Positions 7,541 through 16,117 are shown, numbered from the stretch's first letter. The stretch is DNA of 43,027 bases from Phascolarctobacterium sp. (GCA_030531205.1 JAUNOC010000010.1:1-43027), one strand, 5' to 3'. Notes: generated by a model from the sequence alone, not told the origin. Translations and numbers: made by a program.

Positions 7541-8527
7541 TTGGGTAGAATATTAAGCGGTATGCAGCCGTCCGGACGGTTTCACTTGGGAAACTATATG
7601 GGGGCGCTGGAAAATTGGGTGAAATTGCAAAACCAATATGAATGTTTGTTTTTTATTGCAGATTTGCATGCGCTGACTTCTTCTTATGCTGACACTTCTA
7701 AAATGCAGGATAATATTCAGGAGATGGCTATTGACTGGTTAAGTGCAGGCCTTGACCCGGAAAAGAATATTATTTTCGTACAGAGTCATATTAAGGAACA
7801 TGCAGAATTGGCGTTATTGCTTGGCATGAGCACTCCTTTAGGATGGCTGGAGCGTGTACCGACTTACAAGGATAAAATCCGTGATTTGGAAGGTACGGAT
7901 AAGGATTTGCATACTTATGGATTTCTGGGTTATCCTGTGCTGATGGCAGGGGATATTATTCTTTATAAAGCAACTCATGTGCCGGTTGGGGAAGACCAGA
8001 GTGCACACTTGGAACTGACACGGGAAATTGTTCGCCGTTTTAATTTCCTTTATCATAAGGAGGTATTTCCTGAACCTCAGGCCGTATTCAGTAAGGCAAA
8101 AGTTTTGCCCGGTATTGACGGACGGAAGATGAGCAAGAGTTATGGCAATACTATTCCTTTTGGCGCACCGCCGGAGGAAGTTACAGCAAAAATAAAAATG
8201 ATGACTACGGATCCGTCCCGTATTAAGAAAACTGATCCGGGACATCCTGATGTTTGTATTGTACATAAATTCCAACAGGTGTTTAATACGGAGGAGTGTC
8301 CGGTCATTACGGCACAATGCCAGGCGGGGGAAATTGGTTGTGTACAATGTAAGAAATGTTTGGCAGAGAAGATGAACGCTATGTTAGCGGATATTCATAT
8401 TAAGCGTACAGAACTGGAAAAGAAACCGGGCTATGTTAAAGAAGTTTTGCAACATGGTGATGAGCGAGCAAAAGTGATTGCTGAAAAGAATATGCAGGAA
8501 ATAAAAGAGGTTATGAACCTGTTGTGA
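7541..8527 (+). CDS. trpS: Tryptophanyl-tRNA synthetase
   Basis: Class I synthetase charging tRNA-Trp. The 328 residues carry the HIGH-type motif H15LGN18 (SGRFHLGNYMGAL) and the KMSKS loop K196-S200. A Cys-rich segment (CPVITAQCQAGEIGCVQCKKC) lies in the C-terminal helical part, as in several bacterial TrpRS. The start codon is TTG, chosen because AAGGAGGG lies seven bases upstream and the protein begins with the expected GRILSGMQPSG. There is no room for a T-box leader. The stop overlaps the scpA start (TGATG). The cognate tRNA-Trp gene lies elsewhere in the window. Confidence 0.97.
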   Translation: MGRILSGMQPSGRFHLGNYMGALENWVKLQNQYECLFFIADLHALTSSYADTSKMQDNIQEMAIDWLSAGLDPEKNIIFVQSHIKEHAELALLLGMSTPLGWLERVPTYKDKIRDLEGTDKDLHTYGFLGYPVLMAGDIILYKATHVPVGEDQSAHLELTREIVRRFNFLYHKEVFPEPQAVFSKAKVLPGIDGRKMSKSYGNTIPFGAPPEEVTAKIKMMTTDPSRIKKTDPGHPDVCIVHKFQQVFNTEECPVITAQCQAGEIGCVQCKKCLAEKMNAMLADIHIKRTELEKKPGYVKEVLQHGDERAKVIAEKNMQEIKEVMNLL

Positions 8528-9249
8528 TGGAAAAATTATCTATCAGGGTAGAGCAGTTTGAGGGGCCACTGGACCTGCTGTTACACCTTATTCATGAAAA
8601 TAAATACGACATTTTTGATATTCCCATTGTGGAAATCACGGACCAATATATGGCGGCGCTCAATGAAATGCAAGAGTTCGATATGGAGGTGGCAACGGAA
8701 TTTCTTTTAATGGCTGCCACTCTCTTGCAGATAAAGTCCAGAATGCTTTTGCCGAAATTGCCTGTTGAGAATGAGGAAAATGAGGATGAAATTGATCCTC
8801 GTAAAGTACTTATTGATATGCTGTTAGAATATCGTAAGATTAAAAATCGGGCGGCCGCTTTGGCAGAAATGAAAGCTTTGGCAGATAAACAGGTAAGCCA
8901 TAAACCGATGTACAGGCAGGCGGCACTTACGCTTGCACAGTATAATATTAAGGATTTACTTTTGGCATTGACAGGAATTGTCGATACGGCTCGCCAGGAG
9001 ATGGCTTACATTGAACCGCAGGCCTTTTCTGTAGAAGGGAAAATGGAAGACATTTTATCTCGTTTGCAACAGGCGGTTGGCGGTGTTATGTTAAGCGATT
9101 TTTTCCTTACTGGGCATAGGGCGGAAAAAATTGCCTCATTTTTGGGACTTTTGGAATTGTTGAAGTCGGGCAGGATAATGATTGAACAAAAGGAGCCATT
9201 TGCTCCAATTTATATTTTCGTAAGGAAGGTGGAGGAAAATGGAATATAA
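8527..9249 (+). CDS. scpA: Segregation and condensation protein A
   Basis: ScpA is the kleisin subunit that bridges the SMC heads in the bacterial condensin complex. The 240-residue protein opens with IRVEQFEGPLDLLLHLI, the family hallmark, and ends in a winged-helix segment that contacts the SMC cap. Start ATG 8527 overlaps the trpS stop in TGATG. The last 11 bases overlap scpB. The adjacent scpA-scpB pair is conserved in Firmicutes. Here trpS and the M50 protease gene precede it. Confidence 0.95.
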   Translation: MEKLSIRVEQFEGPLDLLLHLIHENKYDIFDIPIVEITDQYMAALNEMQEFDMEVATEFLLMAATLLQIKSRMLLPKLPVENEENEDEIDPRKVLIDMLLEYRKIKNRAAALAEMKALADKQVSHKPMYRQAALTLAQYNIKDLLLALTGIVDTARQEMAYIEPQAFSVEGKMEDILSRLQQAVGGVMLSDFFLTGHRAEKIASFLGLLELLKSGRIMIEQKEPFAPIYIFVRKVEENGI

Positions 9250-9937
9250 CAGAATTCTTGGGGCTTTGGAAGCAGTGCTTTTTGCTAGTGGTGAGCCGAT
9301 TACAATTCAACAATTGGCGGATGCCTTGTGCGTTGAAACAACACAGGTTTATACAACATTGGAAGATTTAGAAAAGAAATATAACGAGAACGAGGAACGG
9401 GGACTTATGTTACGCCATGTGAATGAAGGGGTGCAGTTGGTGACTAAACCGGAGTATTTTGAAGCAACTTCCCGTATGGAAAAACACCGTGAAATAAAAC
9501 TTTCCAATGCGGCAATGGAAACGCTTGCTATTATTGCTTTCAAGCAACCGGTTACCCGTGCAGAAATGGAACAAATTCGTGGGGTAAAGGTTGATGGTGT
9601 TGTGAATACACTTTTGGATTTGGGGTTGATAGATGAGGCAGGACATAAAAAGACCATTGGTAATCCATTGCTTTATAAAACTACCGACAAATTTCTTACT
9701 ACCTTTGGCTTGAATTCTTTGGCTGATTTGCCTAATCCGGAGGACGAGGATGTTATGTTGGAAGCACTTGGTGGAGAACAACAGTTGGCTTTGGAAATGG
9801 ACGGCGTGGAAATGCCACAACGTCAGAATTTGCTCACTATCGTGAAAGAGAACATAGAGAATATTGAGCAAACAAAAAACACGGATGACACTGGTAACAT
9901 AGAGAATACAGATGGCAATGAGGGTAGGGATGAGTGA
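9239..9937 (+). CDS. scpB: Segregation and condensation protein B
   Basis: ScpB dimers bind ScpA in the SMC complex and help chromosome segregation. The 232-residue sequence has two winged-helix domains, recognisable in LGALEAVLFASGEPIT and in LAIIAFKQPVTRAEMEQIRG. A polar Asp/Asn/Glu-rich tail of about 30 residues (QTKNTDDTGNIENTDG) is probably disordered. ATG 9239 has GGAGGAAA directly upstream and overlaps the scpA end. The stop overlaps the rluB start by eight bases. Confidence 0.95.
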   Translation: MEYNRILGALEAVLFASGEPITIQQLADALCVETTQVYTTLEDLEKKYNENEERGLMLRHVNEGVQLVTKPEYFEATSRMEKHREIKLSNAAMETLAIIAFKQPVTRAEMEQIRGVKVDGVVNTLLDLGLIDEAGHKKTIGNPLLYKTTDKFLTTFGLNSLADLPNPEDEDVMLEALGGEQQLALEMDGVEMPQRQNLLTIVKENIENIEQTKNTDDTGNIENTDGNEGRDE

Positions 9938-10658
9938 GGAACGCCTGCAAAAAATTTTAGCTCAGGCGGGAGTGGCATCCCGCAGGGATGCGGAAAAACT
10001 AATTCTTGCCGGCAGGGTAAAAGTGAACGGCAAGGTTGTGCGGGAACTGGGGACTAAGGCGGATGCTTCTCGTGACAGATTGTTTGTTGATGATAAACCT
10101 GTGGAATTGGAAGAAAAGACCTATTATATGTTTTACAAACCACGGGGAGTTGTAACCACTATGAAGGATCCGGAAGGGCGGAAATGTATTGCTGATTTTG
10201 TAGGTGAGATGGCAGAGCGACTCTATCCTGTGGGGCGCCTTGATTACAATACGCAAGGATTATTACTGCTTACTAACGATGGTGATTTGGCACAGCGTAT
10301 GACCCATCCCAGTTATGAAATTAGAAAAACATATCAGGTAAGAGTACCGGGAATTGTGCCGGAGGAAAAGTTAGATGCCTTGCGTATGGGCGTAATGCTT
10401 GAAGATGGAATTACAGCACCTGCTACAGTTAATTTGCTTGGTTATAATCATGATAAAAATATCACAGAGTTTAATATAACGATTCATGAGGGACGTAACC
10501 GTCAGGTGCGGCGGATGTGTGATGTGATTGGTTTCCCTGTCAGAGATTTGAAAAGGATAAAAATGGGACCTTTAAGTTTGAAAAACTTGGGAAAAGGTAA
10601 AATCCGTCCTTTGGAAGAGGAAGAAATTAAATTGTTGTTAAAAACGAAAGAAAATTAA
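9930..10658 (+). CDS. rluB: RluB-type 23S rRNA pseudouridine synthase
   Basis: Member of the RsuA/RluB/E/F family, which converts a specific uridine in helix 80-93 of 23S rRNA (or 16S for RsuA) to pseudouridine. The N-terminus is an S4 RNA-binding domain (ERLQKILAQAGVASRRDAEK). The catalytic motif GRLDYNTQGLLLLTNDG has its Asp near residue 104. I prefer ATG 9930 over in-frame ATGs at 9912 and 9918 because GGGTAGGG precedes it and the S4 domain starts immediately. It follows scpB as in many Firmicutes. RluB is the likeliest target class from this context; RsuA is not excluded. Confidence 0.92.
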   Translation: MSEERLQKILAQAGVASRRDAEKLILAGRVKVNGKVVRELGTKADASRDRLFVDDKPVELEEKTYYMFYKPRGVVTTMKDPEGRKCIADFVGEMAERLYPVGRLDYNTQGLLLLTNDGDLAQRMTHPSYEIRKTYQVRVPGIVPEEKLDALRMGVMLEDGITAPATVNLLGYNHDKNITEFNITIHEGRNRQVRRMCDVIGFPVRDLKRIKMGPLSLKNLGKGKIRPLEEEEIKLLLKTKEN

Positions 10659-10659
10659 A

Positions 10660-11889
10660 ATGATTGTTGTCATTGGTGGTGGGGCAGCAGGGCTGTTGGC
10701 AGGTATTGCAGCAACGGCGGCAGGTGTTAAAACCACTATTTTAGAAAGAATGAAACGACCGGGACGTAAACTTTTGATTACAGGTAAGGGTCGTTGTAAT
10801 ATTACCAATGGGGCGGAGATTGCGGAGATTATAAAGAATATTCCCGGAAACGGAAAGTTTTTGAATTCGGCTCTTAGGACATTTACTAACGAGGATATCC
10901 GTAATCTTTTGGAAGAGCATGGTTGCCCCACGAAGCAGGAGCGGGGGATGAGAGTGTTTCCTGTAAGTGATAAGGCACAGGATGTAGTGGATACATTGGT
11001 AAAAATTTTTGAGGAGCATGGCGGCAAACTTTTAACGGATGTCAAGGTTACAAAAATTGTTGTTGAAAATGGCAAAGTCAAAGGTGTTAATTATGGTAAA
11101 AATCAATTTATGCCCTGTGATAAAGTTATTCTTGCGGCAGGTGGTGCTACCTATCCTTTGACAGGTAGTGACGGTTCTGGGGCGATTTTGGCAGAGGACG
11201 TGGGACATAGGATAATTCCTTTGAAACCCAGTTTGGTGCCTTTGACAAGTGATTGGCAGTATACTGAAGAATTGCAAGGTTTGTCATTACGTAATACAGG
11301 GGCAACTCTTTGGGCGGATGGCAAGAAAATAGGTGAGGAGTTCGGTGAACTGCTGTTCACTCATTTCGGTGTATCGGGGCCTATGGTGTTGAGCTTAAGC
11401 AATCAGGCAAGAGGGGCGCTGGATGAGGGAAAAGAAGTGGAACTGGTTTTAGATTTGAAACCGGCATTGAGTTATGAACAACTGGATGAAAGGATACAAC
11501 GGGATTTTACGGAGTTCAGCAGGAAACAGATTGTGAACGGGTTGAGTAAACTTTTGCCTCACAGTTTGATTGCAGTTGTGCTGGATATGGCATATTTGCC
11601 GGAAGATAAATTCATCAATCAAATTACCAAGACGGAACGTCAGAGATTGCTCAATGTTTTGAAAAAATTCGTGGTGCCGGTTACAGGTACCCGTCCCATA
11701 GCAGAGGCCATTGTTACTGCCGGAGGTGTGGCGGTGGATGAAATTAATCCTAAGACTATGGCATCAAAATTGGTGGATGGTTTGTATTTTGCCGGTGAAG
11801 TGATGGATGTGGACGGTTATACCGGGGGATATAATTTGCAGGCGGCGTTCTCCAGCGGCTTCGTTGCGGGCAGCAGTGCTGCTGGATGA
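10660..11889 (+). CDS. BaiN/HI0933-family FAD-dependent oxidoreductase
   Basis: A 409-residue flavoprotein of the HI0933 family (annotated variously as NAD(P)/FAD-dependent, aminoacetone-oxidase-like or BaiN). The N-terminal FAD-binding motif is VVIGGGAAGLLAG, followed by the family segment RKLLITGKGRCNITN. The C-terminal FAD motif is GLYFAGEVMDVDGYTGGYN. BaiN of Clostridium scindens is linked to bile-acid reduction, but the family is very widespread and the substrate here is unknown. It starts one base after the rluB stop and is probably the last gene of the operon. An inverted-repeat element follows. Confidence 0.87.
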   Translation: MIVVIGGGAAGLLAGIAATAAGVKTTILERMKRPGRKLLITGKGRCNITNGAEIAEIIKNIPGNGKFLNSALRTFTNEDIRNLLEEHGCPTKQERGMRVFPVSDKAQDVVDTLVKIFEEHGGKLLTDVKVTKIVVENGKVKGVNYGKNQFMPCDKVILAAGGATYPLTGSDGSGAILAEDVGHRIIPLKPSLVPLTSDWQYTEELQGLSLRNTGATLWADGKKIGEEFGELLFTHFGVSGPMVLSLSNQARGALDEGKEVELVLDLKPALSYEQLDERIQRDFTEFSRKQIVNGLSKLLPHSLIAVVLDMAYLPEDKFINQITKTERQRLLNVLKKFVVPVTGTRPIAEAIVTAGGVAVDEINPKTMASKLVDGLYFAGEVMDVDGYTGGYNLQAAFSSGFVAGSSAAG

Positions 11890-11901
11890 AGGAATTAGGG
11901 G

Positions 11902-12038
11902 AAATATAATGCGTAATTCGCAATGCGTAATTTAGGTAAAATGTTCCTGTGATTATAGCTGGAAGGTTAGAGTGTGAATGTTTTATTTTTGATTAAAGGA
12001 ACATATCACAATAGTTTTACGCTTTAAGTTTTTCACTT
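11902..12038. repeat. Inverted-repeat element, copy b (before cmk)
   Basis: An AATGCGTAATTCGCAATGCG micro-repeat leads into the core GGTAAAATGTTCCTGTGATT (11935-11954). The inverse core TGATTAAAGGAACATATCAC lies at 11990-12009. The right edge abuts the cmk ribosome site. The left flank differs from copy a (GC-type instead of AT-type micro-repeat) although the core is the same. Confidence 0.75.
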
Positions 12039-12056
12039 ATGAAAGGATCAGTCATT

Positions 12057-12725
12057 ATGAAGAAATTAGTAATTGCTTTGGATGGTCCTGCGGGGGCGGG
12101 AAAAAGCACCATTGCTAAGGCGGTGGCGGAAAAAATCGGCTATGCTTATATTGATACAGGCGCTATGTATCGGGCTGTGACCTGGAAATTTGTGCAGACA
12201 GGACATGCCTATGAGGATGAATTTATAGGCGAACTTTCTGAAAAAATGGTTATTGAGTTCCAGCCCAGGGACGGAGTTAATCATGTTTTTGCTGACGGTG
12301 TGGAGATCACTAATTTCATTCGTACTCCAGAGATTTCCAAATTGGTTTCACCGCTTTCTGCCATTGCCAGAGTTCGTGTAGCGATGGTGGCACAACAACG
12401 GCGCATGGGTGAAAAGGGCGGTGTAATTCTTGACGGACGGGATATAGGAACTGTGGTTTTTCCCAATGCGGATTTGAAAATATTTTTGACAGCTACGGCG
12501 GATGAACGTGCCCAACGGCGTTATAAGGAATTGATTGCCAATGGCATGAAAGTAGATTTTGAACAGGTGAAAGCAGATTTGGTACAACGTGATTATCAGG
12601 ACAGTCACAGGCCTGTAAGCCCGTTGAAACAGGCGGATGATGCTATTCTTTTGGATAGCACGGGAATGCACATTGAGGAAGTTAGGGATGCAATTATTAA
12701 AATGATTGGGGAAAAAGAAAAATAA
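12057..12725 (+). CDS. cmk: Cytidylate kinase
   Basis: Phosphorylates CMP and dCMP with ATP for nucleotide and phospholipid precursor supply. The P-loop is G10PAGAGKST18, and the later segments YIDTGAMYRAVTWK and ILDGRDIGTVVFPNA are characteristic of Cmk. At 222 residues the length is normal. ATG 12057 is chosen because GAAAGGA (12041-12047) lies nine bases upstream; an in-frame ATG at 12039 would precede that site. The stop overlaps the plsC start in TAATG. This is the first gene of the cmk-plsC-ispH/rpsA cluster typical of Clostridia and Negativicutes. Confidence 0.96.
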   Translation: MKKLVIALDGPAGAGKSTIAKAVAEKIGYAYIDTGAMYRAVTWKFVQTGHAYEDEFIGELSEKMVIEFQPRDGVNHVFADGVEITNFIRTPEISKLVSPLSAIARVRVAMVAQQRRMGEKGGVILDGRDIGTVVFPNADLKIFLTATADERAQRRYKELIANGMKVDFEQVKADLVQRDYQDSHRPVSPLKQADDAILLDSTGMHIEEVRDAIIKMIGEKEK

Positions 12726-13339
12726 TGGAAAAACTTCCCTTTTGGTATCAACCAACAAAAAAATTTCTTGTTGCGTTTTTTAAGATAATTTATCGTTTGA
12801 AAATTTTACATACGGAGCGTTTTCCGATGGAAGGTCCGGTGGTTTTGGCTTGCAACCATGTTAGCTTGGCAGATCCGCCCATTGTTGGGGCATCTTCCCC
12901 ACGCAGGGTGAACATTATGGCGAAGGAGGAACTTTTTGTTCCTGTGTTAGGTTCGTTATACAGATTGTTGGGTGCTTTTCCCGTACGCCGTGGAGGTGCA
13001 GACCGTACCGCCATTAAGCACGGAATTGATGTTTTAAAAAATGGTGAAGTGTTGATGATTTTCCCGGAGGGCACACGTAGCCGTACGGGTGAATTGGGGA
13101 AAGCACAGCCGGGTGCGTTGATGATGGCATCCAAAGCGAGAGCGGTAATAGTGCCTACTTGTATTGTAGGGACGGATTTTAAGCGGGCAAAAACATGGTG
13201 GCCTAAGGTAACAGTATCCTTTGCAGAACCAATTTATTTTCCGGATGGGGAAATTACCAAAGATTTGCTCCATCAAATGACGGAAGAAATGATGCGGCGT
13301 ATTGCGGCGGAAATAGAGATTGTGAAAAATGCAGGTTAA
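12725..13339 (+). CDS. plsC: 1-acyl-sn-glycerol-3-phosphate acyltransferase
   Basis: Transfers an acyl chain to lysophosphatidate to make phosphatidate at the inner membrane. The 204 residues contain the catalytic NHxxxxD box (N44-D50, NHVSLAD) and the glycerol-phosphate binding box FPEGTRS (about 113-119). An N-terminal hydrophobic amphipathic segment is consistent with membrane attachment. Start and stop overlap the neighbours by 1 and 11 bases, so it is translated as part of the cmk operon. Confidence 0.94.
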   Translation: MEKLPFWYQPTKKFLVAFFKIIYRLKILHTERFPMEGPVVLACNHVSLADPPIVGASSPRRVNIMAKEELFVPVLGSLYRLLGAFPVRRGGADRTAIKHGIDVLKNGEVLMIFPEGTRSRTGELGKAQPGALMMASKARAVIVPTCIVGTDFKRAKTWWPKVTVSFAEPIYFPDGEITKDLLHQMTEEMMRRIAAEIEIVKNAG

Positions 13340-15404
13340 GATTGCTGAGTATTGTGGCTTTTGTTATGGTGTGAAAAGGGCAGTGGCACTGGCGTTGGCG
13401 GAAGGTGGCAAAGGGGGAAAAGTTGCCACTTTCGGACCTTTGATTCATAATCCGCAAATGATTGAAGAATTAAAAGAACAGGGCATTGGCTGTAAGGAAA
13501 ATCTTGATGATTTTGTTGCCGGTGAAAAAATAATTTTACGTTCGCACGGGGTAGGTCCTGAGATTTATGATAAAATAAAAAATAACCAGTTGGTATTGGT
13601 GGATGCCACCTGTCCAAATGTACGGATGGCACAGGAAAAGGCACAACAGGCGTCTTTGAATGGGTATCTGCCCATCATTATTGGGGAAAAAGACCACCCA
13701 GAGGTTAAAAGTATCAAAAAATGGGCAGGGGAAAATTCTTTTGTCGTTGAAAAAAAATCTGAAATTTCTACTATACCTTTTGTATCAAAATATGCTATAA
13801 TAATACAAACTACATTTGAGAAAGACAAATTTGAAAAAATTTTGTCTGACTTAAAAGAGGCAAGACCTGGTGAATATTTGGTGGAAAATACCATTTGCAA
13901 TGCTACAGCCCAACGTCAGGAAGCAGCTGCTGCTTTAGCAAAAGAAGTTGATGCTATGGTGGTGATTGGTGGACACAACAGTGCCAACACCAGACACTTG
14001 GCAGAAGTGGTGGCGAAGGATTGCCGAAAGGTTTATCATATTGAGACGGCAGCTGAGCTCAATAGAGAAATGTTCACGGGCTGCACTAAAATAGGCATCA
14101 CGGCTGGGGCATCAACCCCTGACCGTTTAATTAAGGAGGCATTTTTGTTTATGGAAAACTTGGAAAACAAGGATTTGAGTTTCGAGCAGATGCTCGAAGA
14201 AAGTATGAAAGGAGTGAACATTTACCCAGGTAAAGTCGTTGAAGCCGAAGTTATCCAAAAGGATAAAGACGGTGTTTATGTAGCATTCGGCTATATGCGT
14301 GAAGGGTTTATCCCTTACTACGAATGGTCAACAGAAGCAACTGCTGAAGAACTTATGGAAACGATTCAAATTGGCGACAGAGTGGAAGCTAAGATTGTGC
14401 TGAGCACCACCAAAGAAGATTTTATTCGTATGTCTAAAATCCGTGCTGAGCGTGAAGCGTCCTGGAAAGATGTTCAACCCCTTGCGGAAGGAGAGAAGCG
14501 TCTTGCCACAGTCAAAGTTCTTCGCGTTATTAAAAATAAAATGAAGAATGTGGTTGGTCTCTCTGTAGCAGTGGAAAATGTTGAGGGCTTTATGCCAGCA
14601 AGCCATGTGGAACTGCGTCGTGTGGAAGATTTTGACCAATATGTTGGTCAAGAATTGGAAGCGGAAATCATTGAGATTGATGTGGAAAAACGCCGCATTG
14701 TTGTTTCCCGCAGGGAATTGCTCCGCACTCAACGTGAGGAGAAGAACAGAGCGTGGAAAGAAGAAAAAGAAGCTCGCATTGCTGCTGCCCGTGAAGCAAG
14801 GGAAGCGGCTGCAGAAGCGGCTATGGAAACCATTGAAGAAGGCAGCATTGTTACCGGTAAAGTTGTGAAGGTGGCAGAGTTTGGCCTCTTTGTGGAAATT
14901 GCCAAGGGCTTGGTTGGCTTGGTACACACTACCGAACTTAGTTGGGAACATGGCAAGAAACCGGAAGATATTGCCAAAGAGGGTGACGAAGTTCAGGTTA
15001 TGATTAAGAAGATTGACAGGGAAGAACACAGAGTTGGTTTAAGTATGAAGGCAACTGAAGAAGACCCATGGAAGGTTGAAGCCCGTCAGTTTAATATCGG
15101 TGACATTGTAACTGGCACGGTAGTCCGTTTCCTGGCTTTCGGTGCAATTGTTAAGTTAAGTGAAAAAGTAGAGGGCTTAGTTCATGTATCTGAAATAACG
15201 GATGCGCACATCACCAAACCGGAAGAAGCACTGAAGATTGGTCAGGAAGTTAAGATGGTAGTTCTGAAAAGCGACCTTGATGCCAAAAAGATTGGCTTGA
15301 GTATTCTTAAAGCAAAACAACAGGCAGAGCAGGAGGGGTATGAAAACTTTATGGGCAATAAAGAAACCCTTACCGCTGACCTTTCCGACAAGTTTGAAAA
15401 ATAA
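13329..15404 (+). CDS. ispH: IspH (LytB)-ribosomal protein S1 fusion
   Basis: A 691-residue two-part protein. Residues 1 to about 274 are IspH, the 4Fe-4S enzyme of the last step of the MEP isoprenoid pathway, with cluster cysteines C12 (GFCYGV), C95 (DATCPNV) and C190 (TICNATAQRQ). Residues from about 290 contain four S1 RNA-binding repeats; an Ala/Arg/Glu-rich helical linker (about 465-500) separates the second and third. Such fusions are known in Clostridia and Negativicutes. Unusually, TAAGGAGG (14132-14139) lies 11 bases before in-frame ATG 14151 (M275, MENLENKDLSFEQ), exactly at the domain boundary. A free 417-residue S1 could therefore also be made. A strong hairpin terminator follows. 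Confidence 0.95.
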   Translation: MQVKIAEYCGFCYGVKRAVALALAEGGKGGKVATFGPLIHNPQMIEELKEQGIGCKENLDDFVAGEKIILRSHGVGPEIYDKIKNNQLVLVDATCPNVRMAQEKAQQASLNGYLPIIIGEKDHPEVKSIKKWAGENSFVVEKKSEISTIPFVSKYAIIIQTTFEKDKFEKILSDLKEARPGEYLVENTICNATAQRQEAAAALAKEVDAMVVIGGHNSANTRHLAEVVAKDCRKVYHIETAAELNREMFTGCTKIGITAGASTPDRLIKEAFLFMENLENKDLSFEQMLEESMKGVNIYPGKVVEAEVIQKDKDGVYVAFGYMREGFIPYYEWSTEATAEELMETIQIGDRVEAKIVLSTTKEDFIRMSKIRAEREASWKDVQPLAEGEKRLATVKVLRVIKNKMKNVVGLSVAVENVEGFMPASHVELRRVEDFDQYVGQELEAEIIEIDVEKRRIVVSRRELLRTQREEKNRAWKEEKEARIAAAREAREAAAEAAMETIEEGSIVTGKVVKVAEFGLFVEIAKGLVGLVHTTELSWEHGKKPEDIAKEGDEVQVMIKKIDREEHRVGLSMKATEEDPWKVEARQFNIGDIVTGTVVRFLAFGAIVKLSEKVEGLVHVSEITDAHITKPEEALKIGQEVKMVVLKSDLDAKKIGLSILKAKQQAEQEGYENFMGNKETLTADLSDKFEK
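14132..14153 (+). promoter_or_regulatory. Internal ribosome-binding site and ATG at the IspH/S1 junction
   Basis: TAAGGAGG (14132-14139), a near-perfect Shine-Dalgarno, is followed after 11 bases by ATG (14151-14153), in frame with the S1 part. The predicted product begins MENLENKDLSFEQMLEES, which looks like the native N-terminus of a free-standing S1. The codons also encode a plausible IspH end (LIKEAF), so part of the match could be coincidence. Confidence 0.55.
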
Positions 15405-15409
15405 TCAAA

Positions 15410-15451
15410 CAATAAAAAGTTCCCGCACATCTGTGCGGGAACTTTTTATTG
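15410..15451. terminator. Bidirectional terminator between ispH/rpsA and the tRNA cluster
   Basis: A perfect 20-bp stem (15410-15429 with 15432-15451) with a 2-base loop. Its core is GTTCCCGCACA, flanked by A5/T5 tracts. It ends the cmk-plsC-ispH/rpsA unit on the plus strand and the rpsT-tRNA unit on the minus strand. Confidence 0.92.
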
Positions 15452-15454
15452 TTT

Positions 15455-15530
15455 TGGCAGGGGCAGAAGGAATCGAACCCTCAACCAACGGTTTTGGAGA
15501 CCGCTACTCTACCAGTTGAGCTATACCCCT
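15455..15530 (-). tRNA. trnW: tRNA-Trp (CCA)
   Basis: Reading the minus strand from 15530: acceptor AGGGGTA, D arm AGCTCAACTGGTAGAG, anticodon loop CTCCAAA with anticodon CCA, T arm GAGGGTTCGATTCCTTC, acceptor TGCCCCT, discriminator G and an encoded CCA end. It is the last tRNA before the shared terminator and lies downstream of rpsT, tRNA-Asp and tRNA-Gly on the same strand. Confidence 0.97.
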
Positions 15531-15533
15531 ATG

Positions 15534-15608
15534 TGGAGCGGAAAACGAGGCTCGAACTCGCGACCCCAACCTTGGCAAGGTTGTGCTCTACCACTGAGCT
15601 ATTTCCGC
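15534..15608 (-). tRNA. trnG: tRNA-Gly (GCC)
   Basis: Minus strand from 15608: GCGGAAA acceptor, AGCTCAGTGGTAGAGC D arm, anticodon loop TTGCCAA (anticodon GCC), T loop GAGTTCGAGCCTC, matching acceptor and encoded CCA. It lies three bases from tRNA-Trp. Confidence 0.97.
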
Positions 15609-15612
15609 AAAA

Positions 15613-15689
15613 TGGCGACCCGGACGAGACTCGAACTCGTGACCTCCGCCGTGACAGGGCGGCATTCTAACCAACTGAACCACCGGGCC
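15613..15689 (-). tRNA. trnD: tRNA-Asp (GTC)
   Basis: Minus strand from 15689: GGCCCGG acceptor, GGTTCAGTTGGTTAGAATGC D arm, anticodon loop CTGTCAC (anticodon GTC), T loop GAGTTCGAGTCTC, CCGGGTC acceptor and encoded CCA. It is the first tRNA after rpsT, 33 bases downstream of its stop, so the four genes are probably one transcript. Confidence 0.97.
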
Positions 15690-15722
15690 GTGAATGATCG
15701 TCCGTAAAGACGACCTTTCAAA

Positions 15723-15977
15723 TTATTTTACTTTCTTTGCTAACAAGGATTTTTTGCGAGCAGCATTATTCTTGTGAATAACATTGTGGTGTGCTGCTTT
15801 ATCAATCAAACCGTTAGCAACTTTCAATGCCTCTTTTGCTTCGTCAGTTTTGCCGGCCTCAGCCAAAGCAACTACCTTGTGGGAAGCACTGCGCAGAGCA
15901 GTTTTCATTTTGGCATTTTTAGCATTGCGTTCTGCATCGGTCTTTACGCTACGAATAGACGCTTTAATATTTGGCAA
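15723..15977 (-). CDS. rpsT: 30S ribosomal protein S20
   Basis: An 84-residue basic protein that binds 16S rRNA in the small subunit. The family pattern is NIKASIRSVKTDAERNAKNA, then a C-terminal HKNNAARKKSLLAKK. The start is TTG at 15977, with AGGAGG eight bases upstream. The in-frame GTG at 15986 is part of the Shine-Dalgarno itself and cannot serve as start. Escherichia coli rpsT also starts with UUG, and weak initiation there underlies autoregulation; the same is possible here but not shown. tRNA-Asp, -Gly and -Trp follow on the same strand. Confidence 0.95.
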   Translation of the reverse strand: MPNIKASIRSVKTDAERNAKNAKMKTALRSASHKVVALAEAGKTDEAKEALKVANGLIDKAAHHNVIHKNNAARKKSLLAKKVK

Positions 15978-16010
15978 TTGTTTCACCTCCTATTTTGGTT
16001 GCACCGCAAT

Positions 16011-16039
16011 ATTTTAGCACGAGAAAAGAGTTTTGACAA
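16011..16039 (-). promoter_or_regulatory. Promoter of rpsT and the tRNA cluster
   Basis: On the minus strand TTGTCA (16034-16039) and TAAAAT (16011-16016) are 17 bases apart, a good sigma-A pair about 25 bases before the rpsT Shine-Dalgarno. Confidence 0.7.
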
Positions 16040-16059
16040 GTATTTTTATTAAAATTTAA

Positions 16060-16088
16060 TTGAATGATTTTCAATACTTGGTTATAAT
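16060..16088 (+). promoter_or_regulatory. Promoter of lepA
   Basis: TTGAAT (16060-16065), 17 bases, TATAAT (16083-16088), about 30 bases before the lepA ATG. A second weaker pair (TTGACA 16033-16038 with TTTAAT 16055-16060) lies just upstream and overlaps the divergent rpsT promoter. Confidence 0.7.
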
Positions 16089-16117
16089 AATATATATCGA
16101 CAATTAGGGAGAAAAAT

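Noticed and set aside
15449..15707. Two small plus-strand frames across the tRNA genes, encoding peptides with SRPQPWQGCALPLSYF-type text
   Set aside because: Such peptides are the usual spurious translations of tRNA genes on the opposite strand. The three tRNAs explain the sequence fully.
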